NCBI RefSeq assembly: GCF_000375545.1
Contig: NZ_AQXF01000002.1
Span: 98,716 to 162,715 of the forward strand
Length of the DNA: 64,000 bases
Source: Kordiimonas gwangyangensis DSM 19435 = JCM 12864
GTDB taxonomy: Bacteria; Pseudomonadota; Alphaproteobacteria; Sphingomonadales; Kordiimonadaceae
Reading direction: 5' to 3'
Shown: piece by piece, positions 1-9,572 of the stretch
Layout: each line of letters opens with the position of its first letter
Position numbering within the stretch: position 1 is the stretch's first letter
Made by a program: the position numbers and the translations under genes
The notes under the pieces: generated by a model
Databases searched by the model: none
What the model saw: the letters and a program-made list of their open reading frames with translations, nothing else
Told to the model about the DNA's origin: nothing

Positions 1-28
1 TTACCAAGCTCGGGGACATGCCTTGTGA

Positions 29-104
29 GGGCGATTAGCTCAGTTGGTAGAGCATCTCGTTTACACCGAGAGGGTCGGCAGTTCGAGCCTGTCATCGCCC
101 ACCA
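29..104 (+). tRNA. tRNA-Val (anticodon UAC)
   Basis: The cloverleaf folds by eye: acceptor arm GGGCGAT pairs with ATCGCCC at 94-100, and the anticodon stem TCTCG/CGAGA encloses loop TTTACAC, which gives anticodon TAC (reads GUA). The T-arm GTTCGAG motif is present and the CCA end is encoded (102-104). Its promoter would lie before the window. In many alphaproteobacteria a tRNA-Val/tRNA-Asp pair precedes nuoA, as here. Confidence 0.95.
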
Positions 105-193
105 TGGCTTCCTTATCCCAGACATATACTGATGGACGTTTTGCGCGCAGCACGGCATGGTCGTGGCTGTTTATTTGTGTTTGAGGTTTTGCT

Positions 194-472
194 GTGGCTG
201 AAGTCCGTGAAAATCAGGCAGGGCAGGCGGACGAGGAGCCGATTGTGATAGAGGCGTCCTGGGCGCCAAAGGACCCGCGTGACCGGCTTTATGATTCTGA
301 AGCCACCAAGGGTGAACGCACCATGTCGATGATCCGCATCATCGCGGCTTTCCATCCGGTGCTTAATTTCTTCCTGCTTATCAACGATGCGATCAGGCGG
401 TTGCCTGGCTTTATTCAGCTTTTGATGCTGGTCGCCGTAGCAGGCGCAGTTGGCGCGTATTTTCTGCTTTAG
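194..472 (+). CDS. small hypothetical membrane protein between tRNA genes
   Basis: This 92-residue frame starts with GTG at 194, seven bases after a TGAGG ribosome-binding site (182-186). The first half is polar and acidic (residues 1-43). The second half is hydrophobic, with a probable membrane segment at residues 75-92 and a weaker one near 55-65, so it resembles a C-terminally anchored small membrane protein. I do not recognise a family. It lies alone between tRNA-Val and the first tRNA-Asp, so it is probably co-transcribed from the tRNA-Val side. The clear Shine-Dalgarno site and amphipathic layout favour a real gene. The alternative is a chance frame, with a shorter start at the internal ATG near 323. 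Confidence 0.6.
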   Translation: MAEVRENQAGQADEEPIVIEASWAPKDPRDRLYDSEATKGERTMSMIRIIAAFHPVLNFFLLINDAIRRLPGFIQLLMLVAVAGAVGAYFLL

Positions 473-561
473 GGCAGGGGCAACCATGGGCTGAGATTCG
501 TGGTAGTCTCCTTGATTTTCCTCGCTTTTTCATGCGCGGCAAATAATTGGAAAAAAGAGCA

Positions 562-590
562 TTGACACCGGCGGCGGCAGGCCCTAAACA
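562..590 (+). promoter_or_regulatory. promoter of first tRNA-Asp
   Basis: A perfect -35 TTGACA (562-567) is followed after 17 bases by TAAACA (585-590), 20 bases before the tRNA. The second tRNA-Asp copy has the same layout (TTGACA-N17-TAAAAC), which supports both calls. Confidence 0.6.
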
Positions 591-610
591 CCCCCTCACG
601 CAAGCGATGC

Positions 611-687
611 GCGGGTGTAGCTCAGTTGGTTAGAGTATCGGCCTGTCACGCCGAGGGTCGCGGGTTCGAGCCCCGTCACTCGCGCCA
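611..687 (+). tRNA. tRNA-Asp (anticodon GUC), copy 1
   Basis: Acceptor GCGGGTG pairs with CACTCGC (one G-U pair). The anticodon stem TCGGC/GCCGA encloses CTGTCAC, which gives anticodon GTC. The CCA end is encoded at 685-687. The gene body is identical to copy 2 at 949-1025. Confidence 0.95.
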
Positions 688-711
688 CTTGCTCCCTCTG
701 ATGAGGGTATC

Positions 712-749
712 AAAAAGCCTCCAGGTTCCGGCCTGGAGGCTTTTTTGTT
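712..749 (+). terminator. Rho-independent terminator after tRNA-Asp copy 1
   Basis: A-rich run, then stem GCCTCCAGG/CCTGGAGGC with a six-base loop (726-731), then TTTTTTGTTT. This is a strong intrinsic terminator that separates the two tRNA-Asp units. Confidence 0.9.
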
Positions 750-901
750 TCTCGCAGGCATTTCTGTTTCCTCCTGCCTGAATATCGCGATCTAAGTTTA
801 TGATTCGGCTTGCCTTTCATCCCACCAACTAAAATCTTCGAGGTGATTCTGCCTCTCGGATTGTCGTGGTAAAAAAGTGCAAAAAAATTGTCATTCTCTG
901 A

Positions 902-930
902 TTGACAAGGGGGTGTCAAAATCATAAAAC
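902..930 (+). promoter_or_regulatory. promoter of second tRNA-Asp
   Basis: TTGACA (902-907), 17-base spacer, TAAAAC (925-930), 18 bases before the tRNA. The element matches the promoter of copy 1 although the surrounding sequence differs. Confidence 0.6.
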
Positions 931-948
931 CCGCTCCGCAAGCAGTGC

Positions 949-1025
949 GCGGGTGTAGCTCAGTTGGTTAGAGTATCGGCCTGTCACGCCGAGGGTCGCG
1001 GGTTCGAGCCCCGTCACTCGCGCCA
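949..1025 (+). tRNA. tRNA-Asp (anticodon GUC), copy 2
   Basis: Same cloverleaf and same sequence as the copy at 611-687, with encoded CCA at 1023-1025. Flanks just outside the tRNA are also similar (CGCAAGC-NN-TGC before, ACTTGCT after), as expected from a tandem duplication. Confidence 0.95.
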
Positions 1026-1041
1026 CTTGCTTGACAACCAT

Positions 1042-1079
1042 AAAAACGCGTTCCGGCTTGTTCGGACGCGTTTTTTGTT
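1042..1079 (+). terminator. Rho-independent terminator after tRNA-Asp copy 2
   Basis: The stem AAACGCGT(T)CCG pairs with CGGACGCGTTT with one bulged T, and is followed by a T-rich tail (TTTTTTGTTTTT). It separates the tRNA units from the nuo operon. Confidence 0.85.
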
Positions 1080-1258
1080 TTTCTGCGTCGAATAGCCGCT
1101 TTTTCCCTTAAAATACCGGCTCATAAGCTTTTCATTAAGCATTTCGGTCGTTATACTCGCGCGCATTGCCGCCCCGGGTAAATTCATCCTTTACTGTCGG
1201 CTGCTCGGTCGATAAAAGGGCGCAGTAATTTAGGGCCAATAAACAAAAAGGGACTCCC

Positions 1259-1624
1259 ATGGAGTCGTTGCTCACACAATATCTTCCGATCCTGATTTTC
1301 CTCGGGATCGCCATTGCTTTCTCACTCGTCTTTGTCGGTGCGGCCGTGCTGATCGCGCGCCAGAATCCCGATGACGAAAAACTGTCAGCTTACGAGTGTG
1401 GCTTTGAGGCTTTTGATGACGCGCGTCACCAGTTTGACGTTCGCTTCTACCTCGTTGCCATCCTCTTCATCATCTTCGACCTTGAAGTCGCCTTCCTGTT
1501 CCCGTGGGCTGTGTCCCTCGGCGACATCGGCGTTTACGGCTTCTGGTCCATGATGATTTTCCTCGGCGTGCTGACTGTTGGCTTCATCTATGAATGGAAC
1601 AAAGGAGCGCTGGAATGGGAGTAG
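1259..1624 (+). CDS. nuoA: NADH-quinone oxidoreductase subunit A
   Basis: Small membrane subunit of complex I (121 residues, usual length). Three membrane helices are visible at about residues 7-30, 62-84 and 93-112. The family signatures ECGFE (46-50) and [11 protein letters not shown] (73-83) are present; in complex I this protein helps seal the quinone chamber next to NuoH. An AAAAAGGGA site stands before ATG 1259. It is the first gene of a 14-gene nuo operon, and its end overlaps nuoB by 10 bases. The 230 bases upstream hold only the tRNA terminator and a TATACT-like -10 near 1152 without a convincing -35, so the operon promoter is not firmly located. Confidence 0.97.
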   Translation: MESLLTQYLPILIFLGIAIAFSLVFVGAAVLIARQNPDDEKLSAYECGFEAFDDARHQFDVRFYLVAILFIIFDLEVAFLFPWAVSLGDIGVYGFWSMMIFLGVLTVGFIYEWNKGALEWE

Positions 1625-2169
1625 TACAGCCTAACAGCCCAATGGGTCCTGACGGCACGGGTACTCCCGCGGCCGATGGCGCTTTTCTCGAATCCCTCAA
1701 CGAGGAACTGACCGAAAAAGGTTTTGTTGTTACCTCGCTTGAGGATCTGATCAACTGGGCCCGTACGGGTTCGCTGTGGTGGATGACCTTCGGTCTCGCC
1801 TGCTGCGCCGTTGAGATGATGCATTCGGGTACACCGCGTTACGACGTAGAGCGTTTTGGCTTTGCCCCGCGCGGTAGCCCACGCCAGTCCGACGTGATGA
1901 TCGTTGCCGGTACGCTCACGAACAAGATGGCACCCGCACTCCGCAAGGTTTATGACCAGATGCCGGAGCCGCGGTACGTTATCTCTATGGGTTCGTGCGC
2001 AAACGGCGGCGGCTACTATCACTATTCCTATTCGGTGGTGCGTGGCTGTGACCGTATCGTCCCTGTCGACATCTATGTTCCGGGTTGCCCGCCGACGGCG
2101 GAAGCACTCGTGTACGGCATCCTGCAGCTTCAGCGCAAAATCCGCCGTACCGGTACCATCGCCCGGTAG
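1615..2169 (+). CDS. nuoB: NADH-quinone oxidoreductase subunit B
   Basis: Peripheral-arm subunit (184 residues) that holds cluster N2, the last Fe-S centre before ubiquinone. The four ligands are visible: adjacent C63-C64 in [10 protein letters not shown]128 in MGSCAN and C158 in PGCPP. I chose ATG 1615 because AAAGGAGC lies at 1601-1608 and because a start at 1594 would only repeat the nuoA C-terminus out of frame. The residues before about 35 are a variable leader. The gene overlaps nuoA, which suggests coupled translation, and is followed by a 95-base gap with a strong hairpin. Confidence 0.97.
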   Translation: MGVVQPNSPMGPDGTGTPAADGAFLESLNEELTEKGFVVTSLEDLINWARTGSLWWMTFGLACCAVEMMHSGTPRYDVERFGFAPRGSPRQSDVMIVAGTLTNKMAPALRKVYDQMPEPRYVISMGSCANGGGYYHYSYSVVRGCDRIVPVDIYVPGCPPTAEALVYGILQLQRKIRRTGTIAR

Positions 2170-2177
2170 ATCTCATC

Positions 2178-2211
2178 CGAAGCACCTTCGAGCTCGCTTG
2201 AAGGTGCTTCG
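2178..2211 (+). other. 12-bp perfect stem-loop between nuoB and nuoC
   Basis: CGAAGCACCTTC (2178-2189) pairs perfectly with GAAGGTGCTTCG (2200-2211) around a ten-base loop. No T-run follows, so it is not an intrinsic terminator. It fills the longest gap inside the otherwise tightly packed nuo operon. It is probably an mRNA processing or stability element (inference). Confidence 0.75.
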
Positions 2212-2264
2212 CTGTGTGCCTGCGGCCCCGGCGCCGCAACATCATAAAAGGAGCGCGAGAGCGC

Positions 2265-2897
2265 ATGACTGACAAGGCATTAGCTGGACTTGGCGAGCAC
2301 ATCGCCAGCAGTCTTGAAAATGAAGTGGCCTCGGCGACCGTCGCTTATAATGAGCTGACGATCATCGCCCGGGCTGAACATATTCAAAAAGTCCTCACTT
2401 TCCTTCGCGACGATCAGGAATGCATGTTCAAGCAACTGGTCGACATTTGCGGTGCGGACTATCCGGCGCGCGCCAAGCGGTTCGACGTCGTTTACCACCT
2501 GCTCAGCCTGCAGCTGAACCAGCGCATCCGCGTGAAGGTGGAAACGGACGCGGACACCCCGGTGCCGAGCGTGACGGACGTGTTCCCGGCCGCTGGCTGG
2601 TATGAGCGCGAAGCGTGGGACATGTACGGCATCTTCTTCGCCGACCACCCGGACCTTCGCCGCATGCTGACCGACTATGGCTTCCAGGGTCACCCGCTCC
2701 GCAAGGACTTCCCGCTTACGGGCTATGTGGAAGTGCGCTACTCGGAAGAGAAGAAGCGCGTTGTGTACGAGCCGGTGAAACTGAAGCAGGAATTCCGCAA
2801 CTTCGACTTCATGAGCCCATGGGAAAGCGCAAAATATGTGCTGCCGGGTGACGAGAAGGCCGACGTTGCTGCGCCCAAGAAAGAGGGGGCAAAATAA
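2265..2897 (+). CDS. nuoC: NADH-quinone oxidoreductase subunit C (30 kDa subunit)
   Basis: Peripheral-arm subunit (210 residues) that packs against NuoD near the quinone site. The 30 kDa signature is clear: [12 protein letters not shown] (112-123) and GHPLRKDFP (142-150). The start is ATG 2265, preceded by AAAGGAG at 2247-2253; an in-frame extension to 2214 is arginine-rich and unlike the family. It is a separate gene, not the NuoCD fusion of enterobacteria. Its stop overlaps the nuoD start as TAATG. The C-terminal tail is lysine/alanine rich. Confidence 0.96.
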   Translation: MTDKALAGLGEHIASSLENEVASATVAYNELTIIARAEHIQKVLTFLRDDQECMFKQLVDICGADYPARAKRFDVVYHLLSLQLNQRIRVKVETDADTPVPSVTDVFPAAGWYEREAWDMYGIFFADHPDLRRMLTDYGFQGHPLRKDFPLTGYVEVRYSEEKKRVVYEPVKLKQEFRNFDFMSPWESAKYVLPGDEKADVAAPKKEGAK

Positions 2898-4075
2898 TGG
2901 CTGAAGTCGATATCAAGAACTATTGCCTTAACTTCGGTCCGCAGCACCCTGCAGCGCACGGCGTGCTCCGCATGGTACTGGAGCTGGACGGTGAAGTGAT
3001 CGAGCGGGTTGACCCGCACATCGGTCTCCTGCACCGGGGCACGGAAAAACTCATCGAGCATAAACAGTATCTGCAGGCGATGCCGTATTTCGACCGCCTC
3101 GACTATGTGGCGCCGATGAACCAGGAACACGCGTTCTGCCTTGCGGTTGAGAAGCTGCTTGAACTCGAAGTACCACAGCGCGGCCAGTATATCCGTGTGC
3201 TGTACTGCGAGATCGGCCGTATCCTCAACCACATCCTGAACCTGACGACTCACGCGCTTGACGTTGGTGCGATGACGCCGATCACCTGGATGTTCGAGGA
3301 ACGCGAAAAACTCATGGAGTTTTACGAGCGCGCATCTGGTTCACGTTTCCACGCGGCATACTTCCGTCCGGGTGGTGTGCACCAGGACCTGCCGGATGGC
3401 CTCCTTGAGGACATCATGGCGTGGACTGAAACCTATCCGCAGATGATTGCGGATATGGAAGCGCTCCTCGTCGACAACCGTATTTTCAAGCAGCGTAACG
3501 TTGATATTGGCTCCTTCACGGCGGAAGAGGCACTGGCATGGGGCTTCTCCGGCCCGATGCTGCGCTCGACCGGCCTTGCATGGGACCTGCGCAAATCGCA
3601 GCCGTATGAAGTCTATAACAAGATGGACTTCAAAGTGGCGATCGGTAACGCCGGCGACTGCTATGACCGCTTCATGATCCGCATCGCCGAGATGCGTGAA
3701 TCGCTCAAGATCATGCGCCAGTGTATCAACGAGATGCCGTCTGGCCCGGCCATGAGCGTGAACACGAAAGTGGCACCGCCGCGCCGCGCGGAAATGAAAA
3801 CATCGATGGAAGCTCTCATCCACCACTTCAAGCTCTATACCGAGGGCTTCAAAGTGCCGGAAGGTGAGGTTTACGCCGCTGTTGAGGCGCCGAAGGGCGA
3901 GTTTGGTGTGTATCTGGTGTCTGACGGGTCGAACCGTCCGTACCGCTGTAAGATCCACGCACCGGGCTTCTCGCACCTGCAGGCGATGGACTTCTTGTGC
4001 CGCGGTCACATGCTCGCGGATGCACCGGCAGTGCTTGGTGCAATGGATATTGTGTTTGGTGAGGTGGACCGATGA
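2897..4075 (+). CDS. nuoD: NADH-quinone oxidoreductase subunit D (49 kDa subunit)
   Basis: Quinone-site subunit of complex I (392 residues), related to the large subunit of NiFe hydrogenases. GPQHPAAHG (14-22) contains the loop that faces the quinone, and RGTEKL (48-53) and DRLDY (66-70) are the usual conserved blocks. The length is standard for the stand-alone form. The start codon overlaps the nuoC stop, and the stop codon overlaps the nuoE start in ATGA, so translation of C, D and E is probably coupled. Confidence 0.97.
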   Translation: MAEVDIKNYCLNFGPQHPAAHGVLRMVLELDGEVIERVDPHIGLLHRGTEKLIEHKQYLQAMPYFDRLDYVAPMNQEHAFCLAVEKLLELEVPQRGQYIRVLYCEIGRILNHILNLTTHALDVGAMTPITWMFEEREKLMEFYERASGSRFHAAYFRPGGVHQDLPDGLLEDIMAWTETYPQMIADMEALLVDNRIFKQRNVDIGSFTAEEALAWGFSGPMLRSTGLAWDLRKSQPYEVYNKMDFKVAIGNAGDCYDRFMIRIAEMRESLKIMRQCINEMPSGPAMSVNTKVAPPRRAEMKTSMEALIHHFKLYTEGFKVPEGEVYAAVEAPKGEFGVYLVSDGSNRPYRCKIHAPGFSHLQAMDFLCRGHMLADAPAVLGAMDIVFGEVDR

Positions 4076-4668
4076 GTGCGGTAGACCAGAAATTCGAGTG
4101 GACGCCTGAAAACGAGGCGCTCGCGCAGAAATTTATCGCGAAGTACCCGGAAGGGCGCCAGCAAAGCGCCGTGATGCCGCTTCTCGATATCGCGCAGCGT
4201 CAGAACGGCGGTCACGTGACCCAGGAAATCATGGAATATATCGCGGATTACCTCGATATGGCACCGATCAAGGTGATGGAGGTCGCGACCTTCTATACCA
4301 TGTATAACCACAAGCCGATCGGCAAACACCACGTGCAAGTGTGCGGCACCACGCCGTGCTGGCTGCGTGGTTCTGACGAGATCATGGGCGCATGCAAAAA
4401 ACATCTCGGTATCGAGAAGGGCCAGACGACCGAAGACGGTATGTTCACCCTTTCGGAGGTTGAGTGTGCAGGCGCCTGTGTGAACGCGCCGGTTGTGGCT
4501 ATTGGTGACGATTATTTCGAAGACCTGACGCCTGAGACCATGGTTGAACTTCTGAACAAGCTGCGCGCTGGTGAAGACGTGAAGCCGGGCCCACAGGTTG
4601 ACCGTCAGACGAGCGCGCCGCTCGGTGGTCCCACCACGCTCAAAGACTTTATGGCGGAGGATGCATAA
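4072..4668 (+). CDS. nuoE: NADH-quinone oxidoreductase subunit E (24 kDa subunit)
   Basis: NADH-dehydrogenase module subunit that carries the 2Fe-2S cluster N1a. The four thioredoxin-fold cysteines are C91 and C96 (CGTTPC) and C132 and C136 (ECAGAC). At 198 residues it is longer than the shortest bacterial versions because of a charged C-terminal extension (from about residue 160) that ends with a TTLKDF-type segment, also common in alphaproteobacteria. The gene overlaps nuoD by four bases and nuoF by one base. Confidence 0.96.
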   Translation: MSAVDQKFEWTPENEALAQKFIAKYPEGRQQSAVMPLLDIAQRQNGGHVTQEIMEYIADYLDMAPIKVMEVATFYTMYNHKPIGKHHVQVCGTTPCWLRGSDEIMGACKKHLGIEKGQTTEDGMFTLSEVECAGACVNAPVVAIGDDYFEDLTPETMVELLNKLRAGEDVKPGPQVDRQTSAPLGGPTTLKDFMAEDA

Positions 4669-5948
4669 TGCTTGCAGATAAGGATCGCATCTTCACGAAC
4701 CTTTATGGGTTCCAAAGCCCCGGCATCGACGCCGCGATGAAACGCGGTGACTGGGACGGGACCAAGGACATCATCGCCAAGGGTCGTGACTGGATCATCA
4801 GTGAAATGAAGGAATCGGGCCTTCGTGGTCGTGGTGGCGCAGGCTTCCCGACGGGCCTCAAATGGTCCTTCATGCCGAAACAATCGGATGGCCGTCCGTC
4901 CTACCTCGTGGTAAACGCGGACGAGGGCGAGCCGGGCACCTGTAAAGACCGCGACCTGATGCGCCACGATCCGCACAAGCTGATCGAAGGCTGCCTGATC
5001 GCCGGTTTTGCGATGAATGCCATCGCGGCTTACATCTATATCCGTGGTGAGTTCTACCGCGAGGCGGAAGCGCTGAACCGCGCCATCGACGAAGCATATG
5101 CAAAAGGCTTCCTCGGTAAAAACGCCTGTGGTTCCGGCTATGACTTCGATGTGTATGTGCACCGCGGTGCGGGCGCCTACATCTGTGGTGAAGAAACTGC
5201 GCTCATCGAAAGCCTTGAAGGCAAGAAAGGCCAGCCGCGCCTGAAGCCGCCGTTCCCTGCGAACGTCGGTGTGTGGGGCTGCCCGACCACGGTGAACAAC
5301 GTCGAATCGATCGCGGTTGCGCCAACCATCCTGCGCCGCGGCGCTTCTTGGTTTGCTGGCATTGGTCGTCCAAACAATACGGGCACAAAGGTGTTCTGTA
5401 TTTCGGGCCATGTGAACAACCCGTGCAACGTCGAAGAAGAAATGGGCATTCCGCTCAAGGAACTCATCGAGAAGCACGCAGGCGGTGTTCGCGGCGGTTG
5501 GGACAACCTTCTGGCTGTTATTCCAGGCGGTTCTTCGGTTCCACTTCTGCCAAAAGACATTTGTGACACCGTGCTGATGGACTTTGACAGCCTGCGCGAA
5601 GTGCAGTCCGGTCTTGGTACCGCGGCCGTTATCGTGATGGACAAGTCCACCGATATCGTGAAGGCGATCACACGCCTGAGCGAGTTCTACAAGCATGAGA
5701 GCTGCGGCCAGTGTACGCCGTGCCGTGAAGGCACCGGCTGGATGTGGCGCGTGATGGAACGTCTTGTCGAGGGCAGGGCGGAAAAATCAGAGATCGACAC
5801 GCTGCTCGATGTCACGAAACAGATTGAAGGCCACACCATCTGCGCGCTTGGCGACGCGGCGGCATGGCCAATCCAGGGTTTGATGCGCCACTTCCGCGGT
5901 GAAGTGGAAGCACGTATCGATTCATATCATGCCAAAGCGGCTGAATAG
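4668..5948 (+). CDS. nuoF: NADH-quinone oxidoreductase subunit F (51 kDa, NADH/FMN binding)
   Basis: Entry point of electrons: it binds NADH and FMN and carries the 4Fe-4S cluster N3 (426 residues). The glycine-rich nucleotide loop [10 protein letters not shown] lies at 54-63, and the cluster ligands are C346, C349, C352 (SCGQCTPC) and C392 (TICALG). The start is TAATG-coupled to nuoE. A 22-base gap with a GGAGAG site precedes nuoG. Confidence 0.97.
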   Translation: MLADKDRIFTNLYGFQSPGIDAAMKRGDWDGTKDIIAKGRDWIISEMKESGLRGRGGAGFPTGLKWSFMPKQSDGRPSYLVVNADEGEPGTCKDRDLMRHDPHKLIEGCLIAGFAMNAIAAYIYIRGEFYREAEALNRAIDEAYAKGFLGKNACGSGYDFDVYVHRGAGAYICGEETALIESLEGKKGQPRLKPPFPANVGVWGCPTTVNNVESIAVAPTILRRGASWFAGIGRPNNTGTKVFCISGHVNNPCNVEEEMGIPLKELIEKHAGGVRGGWDNLLAVIPGGSSVPLLPKDICDTVLMDFDSLREVQSGLGTAAVIVMDKSTDIVKAITRLSEFYKHESCGQCTPCREGTGWMWRVMERLVEGRAEKSEIDTLLDVTKQIEGHTICALGDAAAWPIQGLMRHFRGEVEARIDSYHAKAAE

Positions 5949-5970
5949 AGCGCATGGCAAGGAGAGTTAG

Positions 5971-8022
5971 ATGCCCACGCTAACCATTGATGGAAAAGAA
6001 GTAACTGTAGAGGCGGGCACGACCGTTCTGCAGGCGTGTGAGGAAATCGGCATTGAAGTGCCGCGTTTCTGCTATCACGAGCGCCTGTCGATTGCCGGTA
6101 ACTGCCGCATGTGCCTCGTGGACATGGAACGTTCGCCGAAGCCAATCGCAAGCTGCGCAATGCCAGCGGGTGACGGCATGGTGATCCACACCAATACCGA
6201 ACGCGTAAAAAAAGCGCGCGAAGGTGTGATGGAGTTCCTGCTGATCAACCACCCGCTTGACTGCCCGATCTGTGACCAGGGCGGTGAATGTGACCTTCAG
6301 GACCAGGCCATGGCCTTCGGTCGCGGCGCGAACCGTTTCGACGAGAACAAGCGCGCGGTTGAAGACAAACACATGGGTCCGCTCATTTCCACCACCATGA
6401 CACGCTGCATTCACTGCATGCGCTGCGTGCGCTTCTCCGAAGAAGTTGCCGGTGTGGATGACATGGGCGCGCTGTGGCGTGGCGAACATACGGAAGTGAC
6501 CACGTATCTCGAGAAATCGCTCGACAGCGAAATGTCGGGCAACGTGATTGACCTTTGCCCGGTAGGCGCACTGACCTCGAAGCCCTATGCCTTCACGGCG
6601 CGGAGCTGGGAACTGAAGCACACCGAAAGCATCGACGTGATGGACGCCGTTGGCTCGAACATCAGCGTTGATACCCGCGGTGCTGCGGTCATGCGCATTC
6701 TGCCGCGTCTTAATGAAGACGTGAACGAAGAGTGGATCTCCGACAAGACACGCTTTGTTTATGATGGTCTTCGTAAGCGCCGCCTTGACCGTCCCTATGT
6801 TCGCAAGAACAAGAAGCTTGAAGAAGCAACCTGGGGCGAAGCGTTTGAGGCGATCAAGAAAAAGCTCAAAGGCGTTTCGGGCGATGAGATTGCAGCCATC
6901 GTTGGCGACCTCGCCGACATGGAAGCCATGCTCGCGCTCAAGGACCTGATGGCGTCGCTCGGCGCAAGCCGTATTGAGGGCCGCCAGGATGGTGCTGCGA
7001 TCGACGCAAGCGTGCGCTCAGGCTACCTTTTCAACACCAGCATCGCTGGTATCGAAGAAGCAGACTATCTGCTGCTCGTTGGCTGTGACCCGCGCACAGA
7101 AGCGCCGATCATCAACACACGCATCCGTAAGGCTGTTCGTCACCTTGGTCTCAAGGTCGGCAACATCGGCAACGCTGTTGACCTCACCTACAAGGTTGAG
7201 GAATTTGGCGACGATGCGACGATCCTGAAGTCGGTGGGAACAGGCCGCCATGACGCTGCAAAAGCGCTCAAGGCTGCGAAAAACCCGATGATCATCGTCG
7301 GTCAGGCGGCACTTGCCCGTGAAGACGGCGCTGCTGTCCTCAAGGCAGTACGTGACATTGCTGACCGTTACTGTGTGCGTGAAGGCTGGAACGGCTTCAA
7401 CATGCTGCACACTGCAGCGGCGCGTGTTGGCGCGATGGACCTTGGTCTCACGACCGAGGGCGGCGTTGACGCGATCCTTGATGACGCGAAGGCTGGCAAA
7501 CTGAAGGCTGTCTTCCTTCTCGGCGCTGACGAGGTGGATACAAGCGATCTCGCCAAAACCTTTACGGTTTACCTCGGCACCCATGGTGATGAAGGCGTGA
7601 AGAACGCTGACGTGATCCTGCCGGGCGCAGCCTATACCGAGAAATCGGGCACCTATATCAACACCGAAGGCCGCGTGCAGCGCACGGAGAAAGCCCACTT
7701 CGCACCGGGCGACGCCCGCGAGGACTGGACGATCCTGCGTGCACTGTCTGACATTGTTGGTACGACGCTGCCGTACAATACCATCGGTGAACTGCGTGCC
7801 CGCCTTGCAGAAGTCGCACCGGCGACCGCGACGCGTGACACACTGCCGACGGAAGCCTGGGGCGACTTTGGCACCAAGGGTGAACTCGCAGACGGCGGTT
7901 TTGCACCGATTATCGATAATTTTTACCTGACAAACCCGATTGCCCGTGCAAGCCAGATCATGGCTGACTGCGTAGCAGCGCGCGGCTTCGAGGACGAGGA
8001 GGCGACGGGAACCCATGGTTGA
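5971..8022 (+). CDS. nuoG: NADH-quinone oxidoreductase subunit G (75 kDa subunit)
   Basis: Fe-S relay subunit, 683 residues. The 2Fe-2S ligands are C34, C45, C48 and C62. Cluster N5 uses the H94-xxx-C98-xx-C101-xxxxx-C107 pattern, and cluster N4 uses C146, C149, C152 and C196. The remainder is a molybdopterin-oxidoreductase-like domain without cofactor function in complex I. No extra N7-type cysteine set is evident, as in most proteobacterial-mitochondrial versions outside enterobacteria. The 3' end overlaps nuoH by eight bases. Confidence 0.97.
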   Translation: MPTLTIDGKEVTVEAGTTVLQACEEIGIEVPRFCYHERLSIAGNCRMCLVDMERSPKPIASCAMPAGDGMVIHTNTERVKKAREGVMEFLLINHPLDCPICDQGGECDLQDQAMAFGRGANRFDENKRAVEDKHMGPLISTTMTRCIHCMRCVRFSEEVAGVDDMGALWRGEHTEVTTYLEKSLDSEMSGNVIDLCPVGALTSKPYAFTARSWELKHTESIDVMDAVGSNISVDTRGAAVMRILPRLNEDVNEEWISDKTRFVYDGLRKRRLDRPYVRKNKKLEEATWGEAFEAIKKKLKGVSGDEIAAIVGDLADMEAMLALKDLMASLGASRIEGRQDGAAIDASVRSGYLFNTSIAGIEEADYLLLVGCDPRTEAPIINTRIRKAVRHLGLKVGNIGNAVDLTYKVEEFGDDATILKSVGTGRHDAAKALKAAKNPMIIVGQAALAREDGAAVLKAVRDIADRYCVREGWNGFNMLHTAAARVGAMDLGLTTEGGVDAILDDAKAGKLKAVFLLGADEVDTSDLAKTFTVYLGTHGDEGVKNADVILPGAAYTEKSGTYINTEGRVQRTEKAHFAPGDAREDWTILRALSDIVGTTLPYNTIGELRARLAEVAPATATRDTLPTEAWGDFGTKGELADGGFAPIIDNFYLTNPIARASQIMADCVAARGFEDEEATGTHG

Positions 8023-9052
8023 GGCGCTTTATAACCTTTTCGGTGGCGAAGGACCTTTCCTTTACTTCCTCGCGGTCATTGCATCGATCCTTGGGGTCGT
8101 GCTGCCGCTGACGATTGCCGTCGCTTTCGCGGTTTATTTCGACCGTAAGATCTGGGCCGCTGTGCAGATGCGCCGTGGTCCGAACGTGGTGGGGCCGTTT
8201 GGTTTGCTGCAATCCTTCGCGGACGGTATCAAGCTGTTCCTGAAGGAGACGATCATTCCGGCAGGTGCCAACAAGGTCATCTTCCTGATGGCGCCGATGA
8301 TCACCTTCACACTCGCACTCATCTCATGGGCGGTAATCCCGTTCGATGAAGGCATGGCGATCTCTGACCTGAACGTTGGTGTGCTTTATATCCTCGCGAT
8401 CTCTTCGCTTGGCGTATACGGCATCATCATGTCGGGCTGGGCATCGAACAGCCGCTATGCGTTCCTTGGTGGCCTGCGCTCCGCCGCACAGATGGTATCC
8501 TACGAGGTATCCATCGGCTTTGTGCTTGTGTGTGTGCTTGTGAAAGTGGGCTCGCTGAACCTGAGCGATGTGGTGTATGCGCAAGAAGGCGGCGTGCTGA
8601 GCTGGCACTTCATCCCGTTCTTCCCGATTTTCATCATTTTCTTCATCTCGGCACTGGCTGAAACCAACCGCCCACCGTTTGACCTTCCGGAAGCGGAAGC
8701 CGAGCTTGTGGCCGGTTATCAGGTTGAATATTCGTCGATGGCGTTCGCGCTCTTCTTCCTTGGCGAATATGCCAACATCCTCTTGATGTCGATTGTGATG
8801 GCGATCCTGTTCTTCGGTGGCTGGTATGCGCCGCTTCCGTTCCTGGATTTCATTCCGGGCTTTATCTGGCTCTTCATCAAAACCGCGCTCTTCTTCTGGA
8901 TGTTCGCGATGGTGAAGGCGTTTGTGCCGCGTTACCGCTACGACCAACTGATGCGTCTTGGCTGGAAAGTGTTCCTGCCGCTGTCGCTCGCATTTGTCAT
9001 CATTTACTCGGGGGTCATGGTTTACGCCGGCTGGCTCCCCACCAACGGATAA
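8015..9052 (+). CDS. nuoH: NADH-quinone oxidoreductase subunit H
   Basis: Membrane subunit (345 residues) that forms much of the quinone channel and the link to the proton pumps. About eight to nine hydrophobic helices are visible, together with the conserved blocks VQMRRGPN (near residue 50), [21 protein letters not shown] (near 215-235) with its cluster of glutamates, and a C-terminal PRYRYDQLM motif. ATG 8015 lies inside the end of nuoG, and 16 bases separate it from nuoI. Confidence 0.97.
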   Translation: MVEALYNLFGGEGPFLYFLAVIASILGVVLPLTIAVAFAVYFDRKIWAAVQMRRGPNVVGPFGLLQSFADGIKLFLKETIIPAGANKVIFLMAPMITFTLALISWAVIPFDEGMAISDLNVGVLYILAISSLGVYGIIMSGWASNSRYAFLGGLRSAAQMVSYEVSIGFVLVCVLVKVGSLNLSDVVYAQEGGVLSWHFIPFFPIFIIFFISALAETNRPPFDLPEAEAELVAGYQVEYSSMAFALFFLGEYANILLMSIVMAILFFGGWYAPLPFLDFIPGFIWLFIKTALFFWMFAMVKAFVPRYRYDQLMRLGWKVFLPLSLAFVIIYSGVMVYAGWLPTNG

Positions 9053-9068
9053 CGGAGAGGCTTGATAA

Positions 9069-9557
9069 ATGACTGCTATCGTACAAGCCGCTAAAAGCTT
9101 GCTTCTGAAGGAATTTTGGGCAGCGCTCGTGCTGACGACCAAATATTTCTTCCGCCCGAAAGTGACGATCAACTATCCCTATGAGAAGGGTCCGTTGTCG
9201 CCGCGTTTCCGGGGTGAGCACGCGCTGCGTCGTTACCCGAACGGGGAAGAACGCTGCATCGCCTGTAAACTCTGTGAGGCTATCTGCCCGGCACAGGCGA
9301 TCACGATCGAGGCTGAACCGCGCGCTGACGGCTCTCGCCGTACCACGCGTTATGACATCGACATGACCAAATGCATCTACTGCGGCTTCTGTCAGGAAGC
9401 GTGCCCGGTGGATGCGATTGTCGAGGGTCCGAATTTCGAGTTCGCCACGGAAACCCGTGAAGAGCTGATGTACAACAAGGACAAGCTGCTCGCCAACGGT
9501 GAGCGCTGGGAGCGCGAGATTGCGGCGAACATCGCCCTTGACGCGCCGTACCGTTAA
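9069..9557 (+). CDS. nuoI: NADH-quinone oxidoreductase subunit I (two 4Fe-4S clusters)
   Basis: Ferredoxin-like subunit (162 residues) that carries clusters N6a and N6b and passes electrons to NuoB. Both CxxCxxCxxxCP motifs are intact: C63-C66-C69-C73 ([12 protein letters not shown]) and C102-C105-C108-C112 ([12 protein letters not shown]). The N-terminal amphipathic helix (residues 5-27) docks on the membrane arm in known structures. It sits between nuoH and nuoJ with gaps of 15-16 bases. Confidence 0.97.
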   Translation: MTAIVQAAKSLLLKEFWAALVLTTKYFFRPKVTINYPYEKGPLSPRFRGEHALRRYPNGEERCIACKLCEAICPAQAITIEAEPRADGSRRTTRYDIDMTKCIYCGFCQEACPVDAIVEGPNFEFATETREELMYNKDKLLANGERWEREIAANIALDAPYR

Positions 9558-9572
9558 GGCAGGGGTGGACAC

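Noticed and set aside
410-925. Two minus-strand frames between and over the tRNA-Asp genes (411-599 and 710-925)
   Set aside because: They lack ribosome-binding sites, and the second runs through the terminator hairpin; the protein sequences look random.
1128-1157. nuo operon promoter at a TATACT near 1152
   Set aside because: The matching -35 region is poor, so it is not listed as a feature.
4605-5696. Minus-strand frame of 363 codons across nuoE and nuoF
   Set aside because: It is an antisense shadow of two genes with intact Fe-S and flavin motifs.
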